From JALYRV01 sp036675475 (lineage in GTDB: Bacteria; Acidobacteriota; Vicinamibacteria; Vicinamibacterales; SCN-69-37), in assembly GCA_036675475.1 (NCBI GenBank), contig JAKFEY010000052.1, positions 1 through 23,326 of the forward strand: 23,326 nucleotides of DNA, given 5' to 3'. This document shows positions 14,027 through 21,259 of the stretch, piece by piece. The notes under the pieces were generated by a model. That model saw only the letters and a program-made list of their open reading frames with translations. It searched no databases and had not been told where the DNA came from. Both the position numbers and the translations under genes were made by a program. How positions within the stretch are numbered: position 1 is the stretch's first letter; every line of letters starts with the position of its first letter.

Positions 14027-15231
14027 GGCCGCGCCTTCACCTTGCGATCGAGAAACGACAGATCCGTTTCGAAGATCGCCTTGCGGCCCGTCGCGCGCGA
14101 GCGCGCGTGCAGCAGATCGTACAGCCGCTCCATCTTGCGGACGAACGCGGCGATGTCGTACTCGCGGCTCGTCTCACGCGCGTTGGCCGCGAGCCGTTCG
14201 CGCTCGACCGGCGCGTCGATCAGGCGGACGATCTTCTCCGCCAGCGCCGCCGCGTTGCGCTTCGGCACGATAAGGGCGTCGCGCTCGTCGCTGAGCACGT
14301 CGAGCAGGCCGTCGGCGTCGGTCGCCACGATCGGCTTCCCCGCCGCCATGGTTTCGAACACGGTCAGCGGCGTGCCTTCCCAGAGCGAAGGGAACACGCT
14401 GATGTCGAACGCGGCGAGCACTTCCGCGACGTCTTTCACGAAGCCGCCGAACACGAAGCGGTTGCCGAGGCCCAGCCGCGCGGCCTGCTGCTCCAGCGGC
14501 TCGCGCAGGGGGCCTTCACCGTACAAGAAGAACTTCGCCTGCGGCCGCTGGTCGACCACCAGGCGCGCGGCGTCGACGAGATAGTCGTTGCCCTTCGAGT
14601 CGTGCAGGCGCGTGATCGTGCCGATCGCGATCTCTTCGGGATGAATCGCGAGCCCGCGCCGAATCGCCGCGCGGTCCTCAATCGTCCGGATGCGCGCGAA
14701 CTCATCGAGCGGCGCGCCCAGGTAGACCACTCGCGTGCGCTCCTTCGGCATCTGGCGCGCGCCCACCACGAATTCCGCCGTGCTCTCCGACACCGCGATC
14801 GCGATGTCGGTGAACGGCGCGAGCATGCGATCGGCGATCTTCTGGAACCAGGGCGTATCGGTGAGGTTCGCGTGCTCGTGCAACACGACCGGCAGCTTGC
14901 GCTTCGCGGCCACCAGCCGCCCGAACGTGGTCGCGCCGTACCCGTGCAGGTGCAGCACGTCGATCGTCTTGCGATCGACCACTTTCAGCAGATCGAAATA
15001 CGTCGCCGGATCGAACTTGCCGCGATGCAGATACGTGATGTCGACGCCGAGCGCGTCGAGCGTCTCTTCGGACAGGTCCTTCTTCCTGAGGCTCACGAGC
15101 GACACGTCGTAGCGCGACGTGTCGAAGCGCGGAATCATCCACGCGAACAGGCGCTTGACGCCGTGCATGCGCGATCCCTCCCAGCCGAGGTGATCGCAGA
15201 CGTGCAGGACGTTCAGCCGGCGCCCGCTCAC
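14023..15231 (-). CDS. GT4-family glycosyltransferase
   Basis: 402 aa from a GTG at 15231 that overlaps the acyltransferase stop (GTGA). N-terminal GT-B start: LNVLHVCDHLGWEGSRMHGVKRLFAWM. The linker region contains HLHGYGATTFGRLVAAKRK. The C-terminal domain shows ITRLHDSKGNDYLVDAARL, FFLYGEGPLREPLEQQAA and the E-x7-E motif in FPSLWEGTPLTVFETMAAGK (about residues 282-290), all typical of retaining GT4 enzymes. The last residues (FLDRKVKARP) are basic and may favour membrane contact. The sugar is unknown. A longer in-frame extension upstream would be Arg-rich and antisense to nothing useful, so it was rejected in favour of the overlap start. Confidence 0.9.
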   Translation of the reverse strand: MSGRRLNVLHVCDHLGWEGSRMHGVKRLFAWMIPRFDTSRYDVSLVSLRKKDLSEETLDALGVDITYLHRGKFDPATYFDLLKVVDRKTIDVLHLHGYGATTFGRLVAAKRKLPVVLHEHANLTDTPWFQKIADRMLAPFTDIAIAVSESTAEFVVGARQMPKERTRVVYLGAPLDEFARIRTIEDRAAIRRGLAIHPEEIAIGTITRLHDSKGNDYLVDAARLVVDQRPQAKFFLYGEGPLREPLEQQAARLGLGNRFVFGGFVKDVAEVLAAFDISVFPSLWEGTPLTVFETMAAGKPIVATDADGLLDVLSDERDALIVPKRNAAALAEKIVRLIDAPVERERLAANARETSREYDIAAFVRKMERLYDLLHARSRATGRKAIFETDLSFLDRKVKARP

Positions 15232-15956
15232 TGGCGCGATCCAATCACGCGCGCCGGCATGCCGACGGCAATCGCGGCCTCGGGCACGGCCTCCTTCACC
15301 ACGGCGCCCGCGCCAATCACCGCGCGATCGCCAATGCTGACGCCGTCGAGCACCTTCGCGCCCGCGCCGAGCCATGCGCCGGCGCCAATCGTCACGCCGT
15401 CCGACGTGCGGCTCTGCGCCAGCACGCTCTGCGCCGGATCGCTCCAGTCGTGGTCGCCGCCAATGACATAGCAGTAGGCCGCGAGCAGCGTGTCGCGCCC
15501 GATCGACACCCGGCTGGCCGAGAACACTTCGCAGTTGAACCCGATGTTCACGCCGTCGGCCAGCTCGATGTCACCGTTCTTCGACGACAGGATCGAGTTG
15601 CGGCCCACGAACACACCGCTGCCGATGGTGATGCCGCGGTTGCTCGTGCCCTTCGCGTCGATCAAACAGTTGTCGTCAATCATCACGTTGTCGCCGATGT
15701 GAATTTTGTGCGGGTGCCGCAGCACGACGTTCTGGCCGAAGATGACGTTGCGGCCGCACGATCCGAGCAGCAGCGGATAGAGCAGCTTGCGGAGGCCCAG
15801 GCCGAGCGCGCCCGGCACGTGCTGCGACCACAGCGTGACGATCTCGTGCGTCAGCAGCGCGCCGAGGCCTGGACGGCCGACCACCAGCTCGGCGTACTTC
15901 TCGCGCGCCGACTTCGACTGATCGAAGACCTGCTCCTGCGCTTTGCCTATATCCAC
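15228..15956 (-). CDS. Left-handed beta-helix (hexapeptide repeat) O-acyltransferase
   Basis: 242 aa from a GTG at 15956, overlapping the epimerase stop by 10 nt. The N-terminal third is helical (residues 1-65). Imperfect hexapeptide repeats follow, such as NVIFGQNVVLRHPHKIHIGD, GITIGSGVFVGRN, GVNIGFN and GVTIGAGAWLGAGAKVLDG, ending VIGAGAVVKEAVPEAAIAVG. The loop GGDHDW carries the His expected as catalytic base in WcaF/NodL-type acetyltransferases. It probably acetylates a sugar of the glycan from acetyl-CoA; the acceptor is unknown. The alternative start further upstream would overlap the epimerase extensively and was rejected. Confidence 0.86.
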   Translation of the reverse strand: MDIGKAQEQVFDQSKSAREKYAELVVGRPGLGALLTHEIVTLWSQHVPGALGLGLRKLLYPLLLGSCGRNVIFGQNVVLRHPHKIHIGDNVMIDDNCLIDAKGTSNRGITIGSGVFVGRNSILSSKNGDIELADGVNIGFNCEVFSASRVSIGRDTLLAAYCYVIGGDHDWSDPAQSVLAQSRTSDGVTIGAGAWLGAGAKVLDGVSIGDRAVIGAGAVVKEAVPEAAIAVGMPARVIGSRQ

Positions 15957-16924
15957 TTGTACTGCCTGTACCAGTCCAGCGTCCGCGTGATGCCCTCGTC
16001 GAGGCCCACCGCCGGCGCGAAGCCGATCTCGGCGCGCGCCCGTGAAATGTCGAACGCGCGGCTCTTCGTGAAGAAGTCCACGCGCCGGCGATACAGCGGC
16101 GGCTCGATCTTCAGCGGCGCGCACACCGCCTCGCACAACGCGCCGGCCGTCCACACCGGCCACACCGGCAGCGACCGCTTCGGCGGCTCCACCCCCGCGA
16201 TGCGCGCAATCCGCCCCACCAGCTCCTTCAGCGTCGTCACCTCCCCGCCGGCCAGGATGTAGGTGCGGCCTGCCGCCGCGGGCACTTCGCCGCACAGCCG
16301 GAACCCCTCGCAGAGATCGTCGATGTACGTCAGGTGGTAAAAGATATCGCCCTTCCCCAGCATGAGGAAACGCCCGCGCGCCACGCCCTTGAACAGCTTC
16401 AGCAGACGCGTATCGCCGGGGCCGTAGATGCCGGACGGACGCGCAATCACCAGCTCCACGCCGGTGCGGCCGGCCGCTTCACGCGCGACCGATTCGCCTT
16501 CGAGCTTCGTCCACTGATACACGTCGCCGGGACGAAGCGGCGCGTCCTCGTTGGCGGGCGGCTTCTGCACGTCGCCGTGCACGCCGACCGTGCTGCAGTG
16601 CACCACGCGTTTCGCGCCCGCCGAGGCGGCCGCGTCGATCAGCCAGCCCACCGCGCGCGCGTTCACGTCGCGATAGGCTTCCTTCGGCAGGCCTGCCTGC
16701 CGGTAGAGCGCCGCGATGTTGTACACCACCTCGACGCCGTCGCACGCCGCCGCGAGCGAATCGCGATTGAGCAGATCGCCTCGCACGAGCGTGATGGTCT
16801 GCCCGAGGGTGTGCGGCTTGCCGGGATCGCGGACCAGCGCGCGCACGTTGTGGCCCGCGGCCGCGAGGTGCCGCGCCAGATGGCCGCCCGTGAATCCCGT
16901 CGCGCCGGTCACCAGCACGTTCAC
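15947..16924 (-). CDS. NAD(P)-dependent sugar epimerase/dehydratase (extended SDR)
   Basis: 325 aa from a GTG at 16924 overlapping the methyltransferase stop by 4 nt. The Rossmann glycine motif is GATGFTGGH (7-15). Catalytic residues are visible as Ser111 (HCSTVGVHG) and YQWTK, Tyr136-Lys140. PSGIYGPGD and YHLTYIDDLCEGF are typical of extended SDR nucleotide-sugar or lipid-sugar epimerases and also of hopanoid-associated epimerases. It probably interconverts a nucleotide sugar that feeds the neighbouring glycosyltransferases; the exact reaction cannot be read from sequence. Confidence 0.88.
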   Translation of the reverse strand: MNVLVTGATGFTGGHLARHLAAAGHNVRALVRDPGKPHTLGQTITLVRGDLLNRDSLAAACDGVEVVYNIAALYRQAGLPKEAYRDVNARAVGWLIDAAASAGAKRVVHCSTVGVHGDVQKPPANEDAPLRPGDVYQWTKLEGESVAREAAGRTGVELVIARPSGIYGPGDTRLLKLFKGVARGRFLMLGKGDIFYHLTYIDDLCEGFRLCGEVPAAAGRTYILAGGEVTTLKELVGRIARIAGVEPPKRSLPVWPVWTAGALCEAVCAPLKIEPPLYRRRVDFFTKSRAFDISRARAEIGFAPAVGLDEGITRTLDWYRQYKWI

Positions 16925-17664
16925 GCCCGGCGCTCCGCGACGATGGTGACGGGCGAGCCGAAGGCGCGAAGCAATCCGGCCGACGCGAGCGCGCCTTCGA
17001 CGCCGCGCGTGAAGCCGAGCGAGCCGATCTTCTTGTGCACGGCGATCGGCAGCACGAACTGGCGATGCTCGCGCCGCACGCGCCAGCCATGCCGGGCGAG
17101 CTCGCTTCGCACCGCGGCTGCGCGCATCACGCGGTACGGCTCGGTCTTGATGCCGGCCGCATGCGCCACGCGCCGCGCGCCGGCCTGCACGGCTGCCGCG
17201 CTCAGCGCCGCCGGAAAATCGAACACGAGCCGCGCGCGCGAGACGCGGCACAACTCGCCGAGACAGCGGCGCCAGTCGGGCGTGTGCATCAGCACGCGCA
17301 GGCAGACGGCCGCGTCGACGCTGCGATCCGCGAGCGGCAGCGCGTGCGCGTCGCCGCGCTCGAATCGCAGATCGAGTCCCTCGTCGCGCGCCCTGCGCGC
17401 GGCCACCGCCAGCATTTCGTTCGAGGCGTCGATGCCAATCACCTCGGCGCCGGTGCGCGCCAGCGCGAGCGCCGCGCGTCCCGTGCCCGTGCCGACATCC
17501 GCAATCGATTTGCCCGGCCCCGGCTCGAGTGCCTCGCGCAGAATCGCTTCCTGCGTCTCGAGCAGCAGCCGGCCGATGGCGCCGCTGAAGCGCAGCGCGT
17601 CGAATCCCTCGGCCACATCCGTGCTGGCGTAGTGCGAATAGCTGTAGTGAGAAGGGTCGCTCAC
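16921..17664 (-). CDS. Class I SAM-dependent methyltransferase (glycan operon)
   Basis: 247 aa from a GTG at 17664 overlapping the upstream glycosyltransferase stop (GTGA). Motif I is IADVGTGTGRAALAL (54-68), followed by VIGIDASNEMLAVAARRA, RGDAHALPLADRSVDAAVCL and LMHTPDWRRCLGELCRVSR, as in UbiE-like methyltransferases. The C-terminal 60 residues (from HGWRVRREHRQFVLPIAVHK) resemble glycan-cluster methyltransferases. The substrate is inferred to be a sugar or lipid-linked intermediate because of the operon. No odd residue was noted. Confidence 0.88.
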   Translation of the reverse strand: MSDPSHYSYSHYASTDVAEGFDALRFSGAIGRLLLETQEAILREALEPGPGKSIADVGTGTGRAALALARTGAEVIGIDASNEMLAVAARRARDEGLDLRFERGDAHALPLADRSVDAAVCLRVLMHTPDWRRCLGELCRVSRARLVFDFPAALSAAAVQAGARRVAHAAGIKTEPYRVMRAAAVRSELARHGWRVRREHRQFVLPIAVHKKIGSLGFTRGVEGALASAGLLRAFGSPVTIVAERRA

Positions 17665-18860
17665 GCGGCGTCTCCGGCGGCCTGGGCCTGCGCCGGCGCG
17701 AACAGCCGGTCCACCGCCACCCGCGTGCGGCTCAGATACGCCTCGTAGCTGTACTTCGTCTCGGCCAGCTCGCGCGCCTGCCGCGCCACGCGGCCCGCGC
17801 GCTCGTGGTCGACCAGCGCGGCCACGATGCCTTCCGCATAGCCCTCCGGCGTCGGCTCGGTGAGAATCGCGTTCGTGTCGTCGAGCACCTGCGTATGCGT
17901 GAGCAGCCGCGTCGCCACAACCGGCCGGCCCGATCGCAGGTACTGGTAAATCTTCAGCGGCGTGTTCGTGCCGGTCGATCGCGGCGACACCAGCGCCGTC
18001 GCGGCGTCGAGATACGCAGGGATCTCCTCCGACGGGCGCTGGCCCGCGAAGATCACCGCGCCGCCCAGGCCCGCCTTTGCGGCCTGCACGCGCGCCGCCT
18101 CGATCTGCGCCGGCTGTCCGCCGGCCAGCACCAGCTTCGCGCCGGGCACGCTTCGAAGCGCAATCGCCATCGACGCAAACAGCAGGTCGAGCCCCTGATA
18201 GTGCTCGAACGTGCCGGTGTAGAGCACGACCGGCGCATCCGCGGCGATGCCGAGCGAGGCGCGCACCGCCGCGCCCGATCCTTCCACCGGCAAATCGCCC
18301 GATCCCGGTGCGTTCTCGATCAGCACCGGCCGCGCGTTTCGATCCACGTCGCGCACGACCTCTTCGAGCTGCGGGCAGATGACGATGACGACTTTGGATC
18401 GGCGGACCATGTGGCGCTCGAGCACGCTGAAGATGCGCGCGAGCCAGCGCTTGTTGCCGTGGCCGAAGTTCGAGATCTGCTGCGGCAGGCTCGAGTGCAT
18501 GTCGTAGAGATGCGGTACGCCGAGCAGCTTCGCCAGGACGAGGCCAATCGCGCCCCCCTCCTCGTGCGAATGCACCGCGTCGTACTTCGTCGTGAGCGCC
18601 AGGCGCATGGCCGACGCCGCGAGCGTCAGGTCGAGCGGCACCTTCGACCAGGATGGGCCGATGCCGATGTGCTTGATGAAGGGTGGACGCAGGCACCGGA
18701 TCACGCGCAGGCCCGGCAGCTCGACGTCGCGCCCGAACGGATAGGTCACGAGGTCGACGGTGTGCCCGAGAGCCAGAAGCGCGCGGATGCGGTGATATTC
18801 GGAAAACGGTGTGCCCCGGGGCTCGAAAAACGGCTCCGGCGCGATCATCAGGATGTGCAC
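17661..18860 (-). CDS. GT4-like glycosyltransferase, first gene of the glycan operon
   Basis: 399 aa from a GTG at 18860 (MHILMIAPEPFFEPRGTPFS). The N-terminal GT-B domain includes RIRALLALGHTVDLVTYPFG and HSHEEGGAIGLVLAKLLGVP. The C-terminal domain includes LYTGTFEHYQGLDLLFASMA and LVLAGGQPAQIEAARVQAAK. Where most GT4 enzymes show E-x7-E, this protein has SPRSTGTNTPLKIYQYLRSG, so both Glu positions are replaced. This variant segment recurs in a GT4 subgroup, as I recall it. The gene heads the operon: a TAGAAT -10 box lies 10 nt upstream and a heptamer repeat separates it from the divergent flippase-like gene. A weak AGGCGGGA precedes the GTG. Confidence 0.88.
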   Translation of the reverse strand: MHILMIAPEPFFEPRGTPFSEYHRIRALLALGHTVDLVTYPFGRDVELPGLRVIRCLRPPFIKHIGIGPSWSKVPLDLTLAASAMRLALTTKYDAVHSHEEGGAIGLVLAKLLGVPHLYDMHSSLPQQISNFGHGNKRWLARIFSVLERHMVRRSKVVIVICPQLEEVVRDVDRNARPVLIENAPGSGDLPVEGSGAAVRASLGIAADAPVVLYTGTFEHYQGLDLLFASMAIALRSVPGAKLVLAGGQPAQIEAARVQAAKAGLGGAVIFAGQRPSEEIPAYLDAATALVSPRSTGTNTPLKIYQYLRSGRPVVATRLLTHTQVLDDTNAILTEPTPEGYAEGIVAALVDHERAGRVARQARELAETKYSYEAYLSRTRVAVDRLFAPAQAQAAGDAA

Positions 18861-18870
18861 GATCCCGCCT

Positions 18871-18876
18871 ATTCTA
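18871..18876 (-). promoter_or_regulatory. -10 box (TAGAAT) of the glycan operon
   Basis: On the minus strand TAGAAT is followed by 10 nt and the GTG at 18860, giving a leader of only a few nucleotides. The heptamer repeat lies immediately upstream, where a -35 box or regulator site would be. Confidence 0.45.
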
Positions 18877-18878
18877 AC

Positions 18879-18913
18879 GTGCTAAGTGCTTGGCGCTGCG
18901 TGCTTTGTGCTTG
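18879..18913. repeat. Five-unit heptamer tandem repeat GTGCTNN
   Basis: Five 7-bp units in exact register: GTGCTAA, GTGCTTG, GCGCTGC, GTGCTTT, GTGCTTG (18879-18913), followed by a decayed ATGCGCG. They lie between two divergent promoters. The repeat may be a regulator-binding array or simple slippage DNA. Confidence 0.7.
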
Positions 18914-18932
18914 ATGCGCGGTCGTGTACCAT
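18905..18932 (+). promoter_or_regulatory. Promoter of the flippase-like gene
   Basis: TTGTGC (18905-18910) and TACCAT (18927-18932) are spaced 16 bp. The -10 box ends 7 nt before the GTG at 18940, which would make the mRNA leaderless. The -35 lies inside the heptamer repeat. Confidence 0.4.
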
Positions 18933-18939
18933 CACGCCC

Positions 18940-19929
18940 GTGAGTTCCCCAGCGGCCGGACGGCGTGCCCTCGTCTGGCTGGTCAAGATTGTCGTCAGCC
19001 TCGGTCTGCTTTCGCTGCTGTTCTCGCGGGTTGATTTCGCCGCGCTGTGGGCGCGGGCGCGGGGGGCGTCTCCGGTATGGCTCGCGGCCTCACTCGGGCT
19101 GTACCTGCTCATGGTCCTGGTGAGTGCCTGGCGCTGGTCCGTGCTGCTGCAGGCCGCCCGCGTGGCGGTGCCGCTGCGAAAGCTCGTGACGTCGTTTCTG
19201 GTGGCGACCTTCTTCAACAACTTCCTGCCCAGCAACATCGGCGGCGACGTCATTCGGATCGCGGATACGGCCCGCCCCGCCGGCTCGAAGACCATCGCGA
19301 CACTCGTTGTGCTCGCCGACCGCGCCATCGGCCTGCTCGGGCTGCTGCTGGTGGCGGCGCTTGGCGCATCCCTCGCGGCGCATCTGCCGGGCACCGGTGT
19401 CGTCGGCCCCAGTATCCTCTGGCTGCTGCTTGCGGGTGGGGTCGGAGCCGCCGGGCTTCTGATCTGGCATCCGTCCCTGCTGCTGCGCCTGCTGCGCCCG
19501 GTGCAGCGGCTCCATCCCGAGTGGATCGGCGAGCGTCTCGATCGGCTCGACACCCTGCTCTCGCACCTCCGGGCGGCCCCCATAGCCCTTGCCCGGTGCT
19601 TTGTCGGCGCGGTGGCGGTCCAGCTGGTGCTCGTGGGCTTCTACCTGGCCATCGCCCGCAGCATGGTGATTCCAATCTCGTTCTGGCAGCTCGCCCTGAT
19701 CGTCCCCATGTCGTTTCTGGTGCAGATGGTGCCGATGTCGATGAACGGGTTCGGCGTCCGGGAGGCGACGTTTGCCTATTACTTCACCCGCATCGGCCTG
19801 AGCATCGAGCAGGCCCTGCTCGTGTCCTTCATGGGGGCCGCCATGATGATCGTTTTCTCGCTGACAGGGGCCGCCGCCTACGTCGGCCGAGGTCGCCAGA
19901 CCCTTGACACCACGCAGGCCGTCCCCTAA
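18940..19929 (+). CDS. Lysylphosphatidylglycerol synthase TM-like / flippase-like integral membrane protein
   Basis: 329 aa from a GTG at 18940. An upstream in-frame ATG at 18886 was rejected because it lies inside the repeat and promoter. About eight hydrophobic segments are visible. Hallmarks of the UPF0104/LPG_synthase_TM family (YbhN, AglD) are WRWSVLLQAA, NNFLPSNIGGDVIRI, VVLADRAIGLLGLLL and PMSFLVQMVPMSMNGFGVRE. Members without the C-terminal aminoacyl-transferase domain are suspected to flip or transfer polyprenyl- or phospholipid-linked glycans. Its position, divergent from the glycan operon, supports a role in that pathway, by inference. Confidence 0.85.
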   Translation: MSSPAAGRRALVWLVKIVVSLGLLSLLFSRVDFAALWARARGASPVWLAASLGLYLLMVLVSAWRWSVLLQAARVAVPLRKLVTSFLVATFFNNFLPSNIGGDVIRIADTARPAGSKTIATLVVLADRAIGLLGLLLVAALGASLAAHLPGTGVVGPSILWLLLAGGVGAAGLLIWHPSLLLRLLRPVQRLHPEWIGERLDRLDTLLSHLRAAPIALARCFVGAVAVQLVLVGFYLAIARSMVIPISFWQLALIVPMSFLVQMVPMSMNGFGVREATFAYYFTRIGLSIEQALLVSFMGAAMMIVFSLTGAAAYVGRGRQTLDTTQAVP

Positions 19930-20018
19930 ACTATCCGAGCCGACTTCCAGCACTGCTCCCCTGCAGGCTAGGCACTCCTAAACTTCGTAACAGTTTCAGT
20001 CGATAACCGGAATTGCAC

Positions 20019-20035
20019 ACTCCGACACGCGGAGT
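20019..20035. repeat. Short inverted repeat in the leader of the FN3-like lipoprotein gene
   Basis: ACTCCG-ACACG-CGGAGT forms a perfect 6-bp stem 28 nt upstream of the ATG at 20064. It could be an operator or a 5' UTR hairpin. I see no clear promoter in 19930-20063. Confidence 0.35.
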
Positions 20036-20063
20036 TGTCGCATTTTCTGGAATGGTGCAGAGC

Positions 20064-21206
20064 ATGAACTCAGTGCTGCGTCGTACGCCCGGTCTCGTTG
20101 CCTGTTTCGCCCTCTTTGTGGGCGCGGCGGCCTGTGAGACCGCCAAGAGCTCCAACCCCTTGAGCCCGACCCTGGCCGGGCCCATTGAAGGTGTCACGTT
20201 TACTCCACCCAAGGGTCTGGAACCTGCGCCCAATCAGCAGATCAAGGACAAGGACCAGCCCTTCAACGTCGTCATCGAGAACGCGTCGAGCACCAGCCCG
20301 CGGCCGTTCAAGATGCGCATGCAGATCGCGACCGACGCCAACTTCGCGTCGGTGGTGTGGTCGCGCGACGGCATCGAGCCGGGCGAAGGCGGACAGACGC
20401 GGTTTGTCATGCCCGAGCGCATGCAGGCCGGCCGTCAGTACTACTACCGCGTGCAGGCCGACGATGGCGCGAACCAGAGCCCGTGGTCGGATGCGGTGGG
20501 CTTCCAGATCCTGATGCCCTCGGCGTTCGGCGCGCCGACGCCCCGCTCGCCTCTCGGCAACGAGCAGCTGACGACCTCGCGTCCTGAGCTGCGTGTGGCC
20601 AACGGCACGGCGCAGGGACCGGTGGCGCAGGCCTACTACCTGTTCCAGGTCTCGACCGACCCGGCGTTCGGCAACGTCGTGGTCAACGAAGAGGCGCCGC
20701 AGCAGAACGGCGAGACGGCGCTGACGGTGCCGGGCAACCTGCATTACTCGACGACCTATTACTGGCGCGCGCGCATCTCCGACGGTGAGACGATCGGCCC
20801 GTGGTCGGCGGTCGAGTCCTTCCGCACCGGCGCGGCCCCCGCGCCGACGCCTGGCCCCGCGCCGGGTCCGGCGCCTGGCGGCTCGTGCGTGCTGTCGACG
20901 GGCAACGCGATCGTGGTGTGCAACCGCGCCCGGTATCAGGGCTTCATGAGCCAGGACCAGGTGGTGGCGTTCCTGACGCAGAGCGCGAAGGACCTGAACG
21001 CGGCCGGCATCAACGGCGCGCCGTTCGGCATCCTCGTGAAGGATGGCGGCTACAACTGCAACGGCTTCTCGTGCGACATCCTCTGCGCCGGCAACGGCAG
21101 CGGCCAGCGGCAGTGGGACGTCCTCGGCGACGCCGACGGCGCCCAGAACCCCGGGTTCGAGGAGATTCACGGGCCGAAGGTCGTCCGCCCCTGCATCATC
21201 CAGTAA
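20064..21206 (+). CDS. Lipoprotein with two fibronectin-III-like repeats and a Cys-rich C-terminal domain
   Basis: 380 aa from the ATG at 20064, chosen because it gives a normal signal peptide; an in-frame ATG at 20052 is possible. The signal sequence ends at the lipobox AAAC (Cys24). A motif NPLSPTLAGPIEGV follows. Two beta-sandwich repeats are seen: about residues 75-155 (FKMRMQIATDANFASVVWSR ... GRQYYYRVQADDG) and about 185-270 (YYLFQVSTDPAFGNVVVNEE ... HYSTTYYWRARISDGE). A Pro/Ala/Gly linker (PAPTPGPAPGPAPGG) leads to a 105-residue domain with six Cys and motifs AKDLNAAGINGAPFGILVKD and QRQWDVLGDADGAQNPGFEE. I do not recognise that domain. A surface adhesion or glycan-binding role is a guess. 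Confidence 0.82.
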   Translation: MNSVLRRTPGLVACFALFVGAAACETAKSSNPLSPTLAGPIEGVTFTPPKGLEPAPNQQIKDKDQPFNVVIENASSTSPRPFKMRMQIATDANFASVVWSRDGIEPGEGGQTRFVMPERMQAGRQYYYRVQADDGANQSPWSDAVGFQILMPSAFGAPTPRSPLGNEQLTTSRPELRVANGTAQGPVAQAYYLFQVSTDPAFGNVVVNEEAPQQNGETALTVPGNLHYSTTYYWRARISDGETIGPWSAVESFRTGAAPAPTPGPAPGPAPGGSCVLSTGNAIVVCNRARYQGFMSQDQVVAFLTQSAKDLNAAGINGAPFGILVKDGGYNCNGFSCDILCAGNGSGQRQWDVLGDADGAQNPGFEEIHGPKVVRPCIIQ

Positions 21207-21230
21207 GTTCCAGCGACGACGACACACGCG

Positions 21231-21259
21231 CGGCCGGCTCACGCCGGCCGTTCGTGTTT
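21231..21259 (+). terminator. Intrinsic terminator after the lipoprotein gene
   Basis: CGGCCGGC-TCAC-GCCGGCCG (8-bp stem) is followed by TTCGTGTTT, 24 nt after the stop. Its core GCCGGCTCACGCCGGC is repeated in inverted orientation at 21836-21851. Confidence 0.7.

Noticed and set aside
14107..15471. Plus-strand open frame of 454 codons over the glycan operon
   Set aside because: Its composition is Arg/Glu/His shadow-like; the opposite strand holds a clear GT4 glycosyltransferase and acyltransferase.
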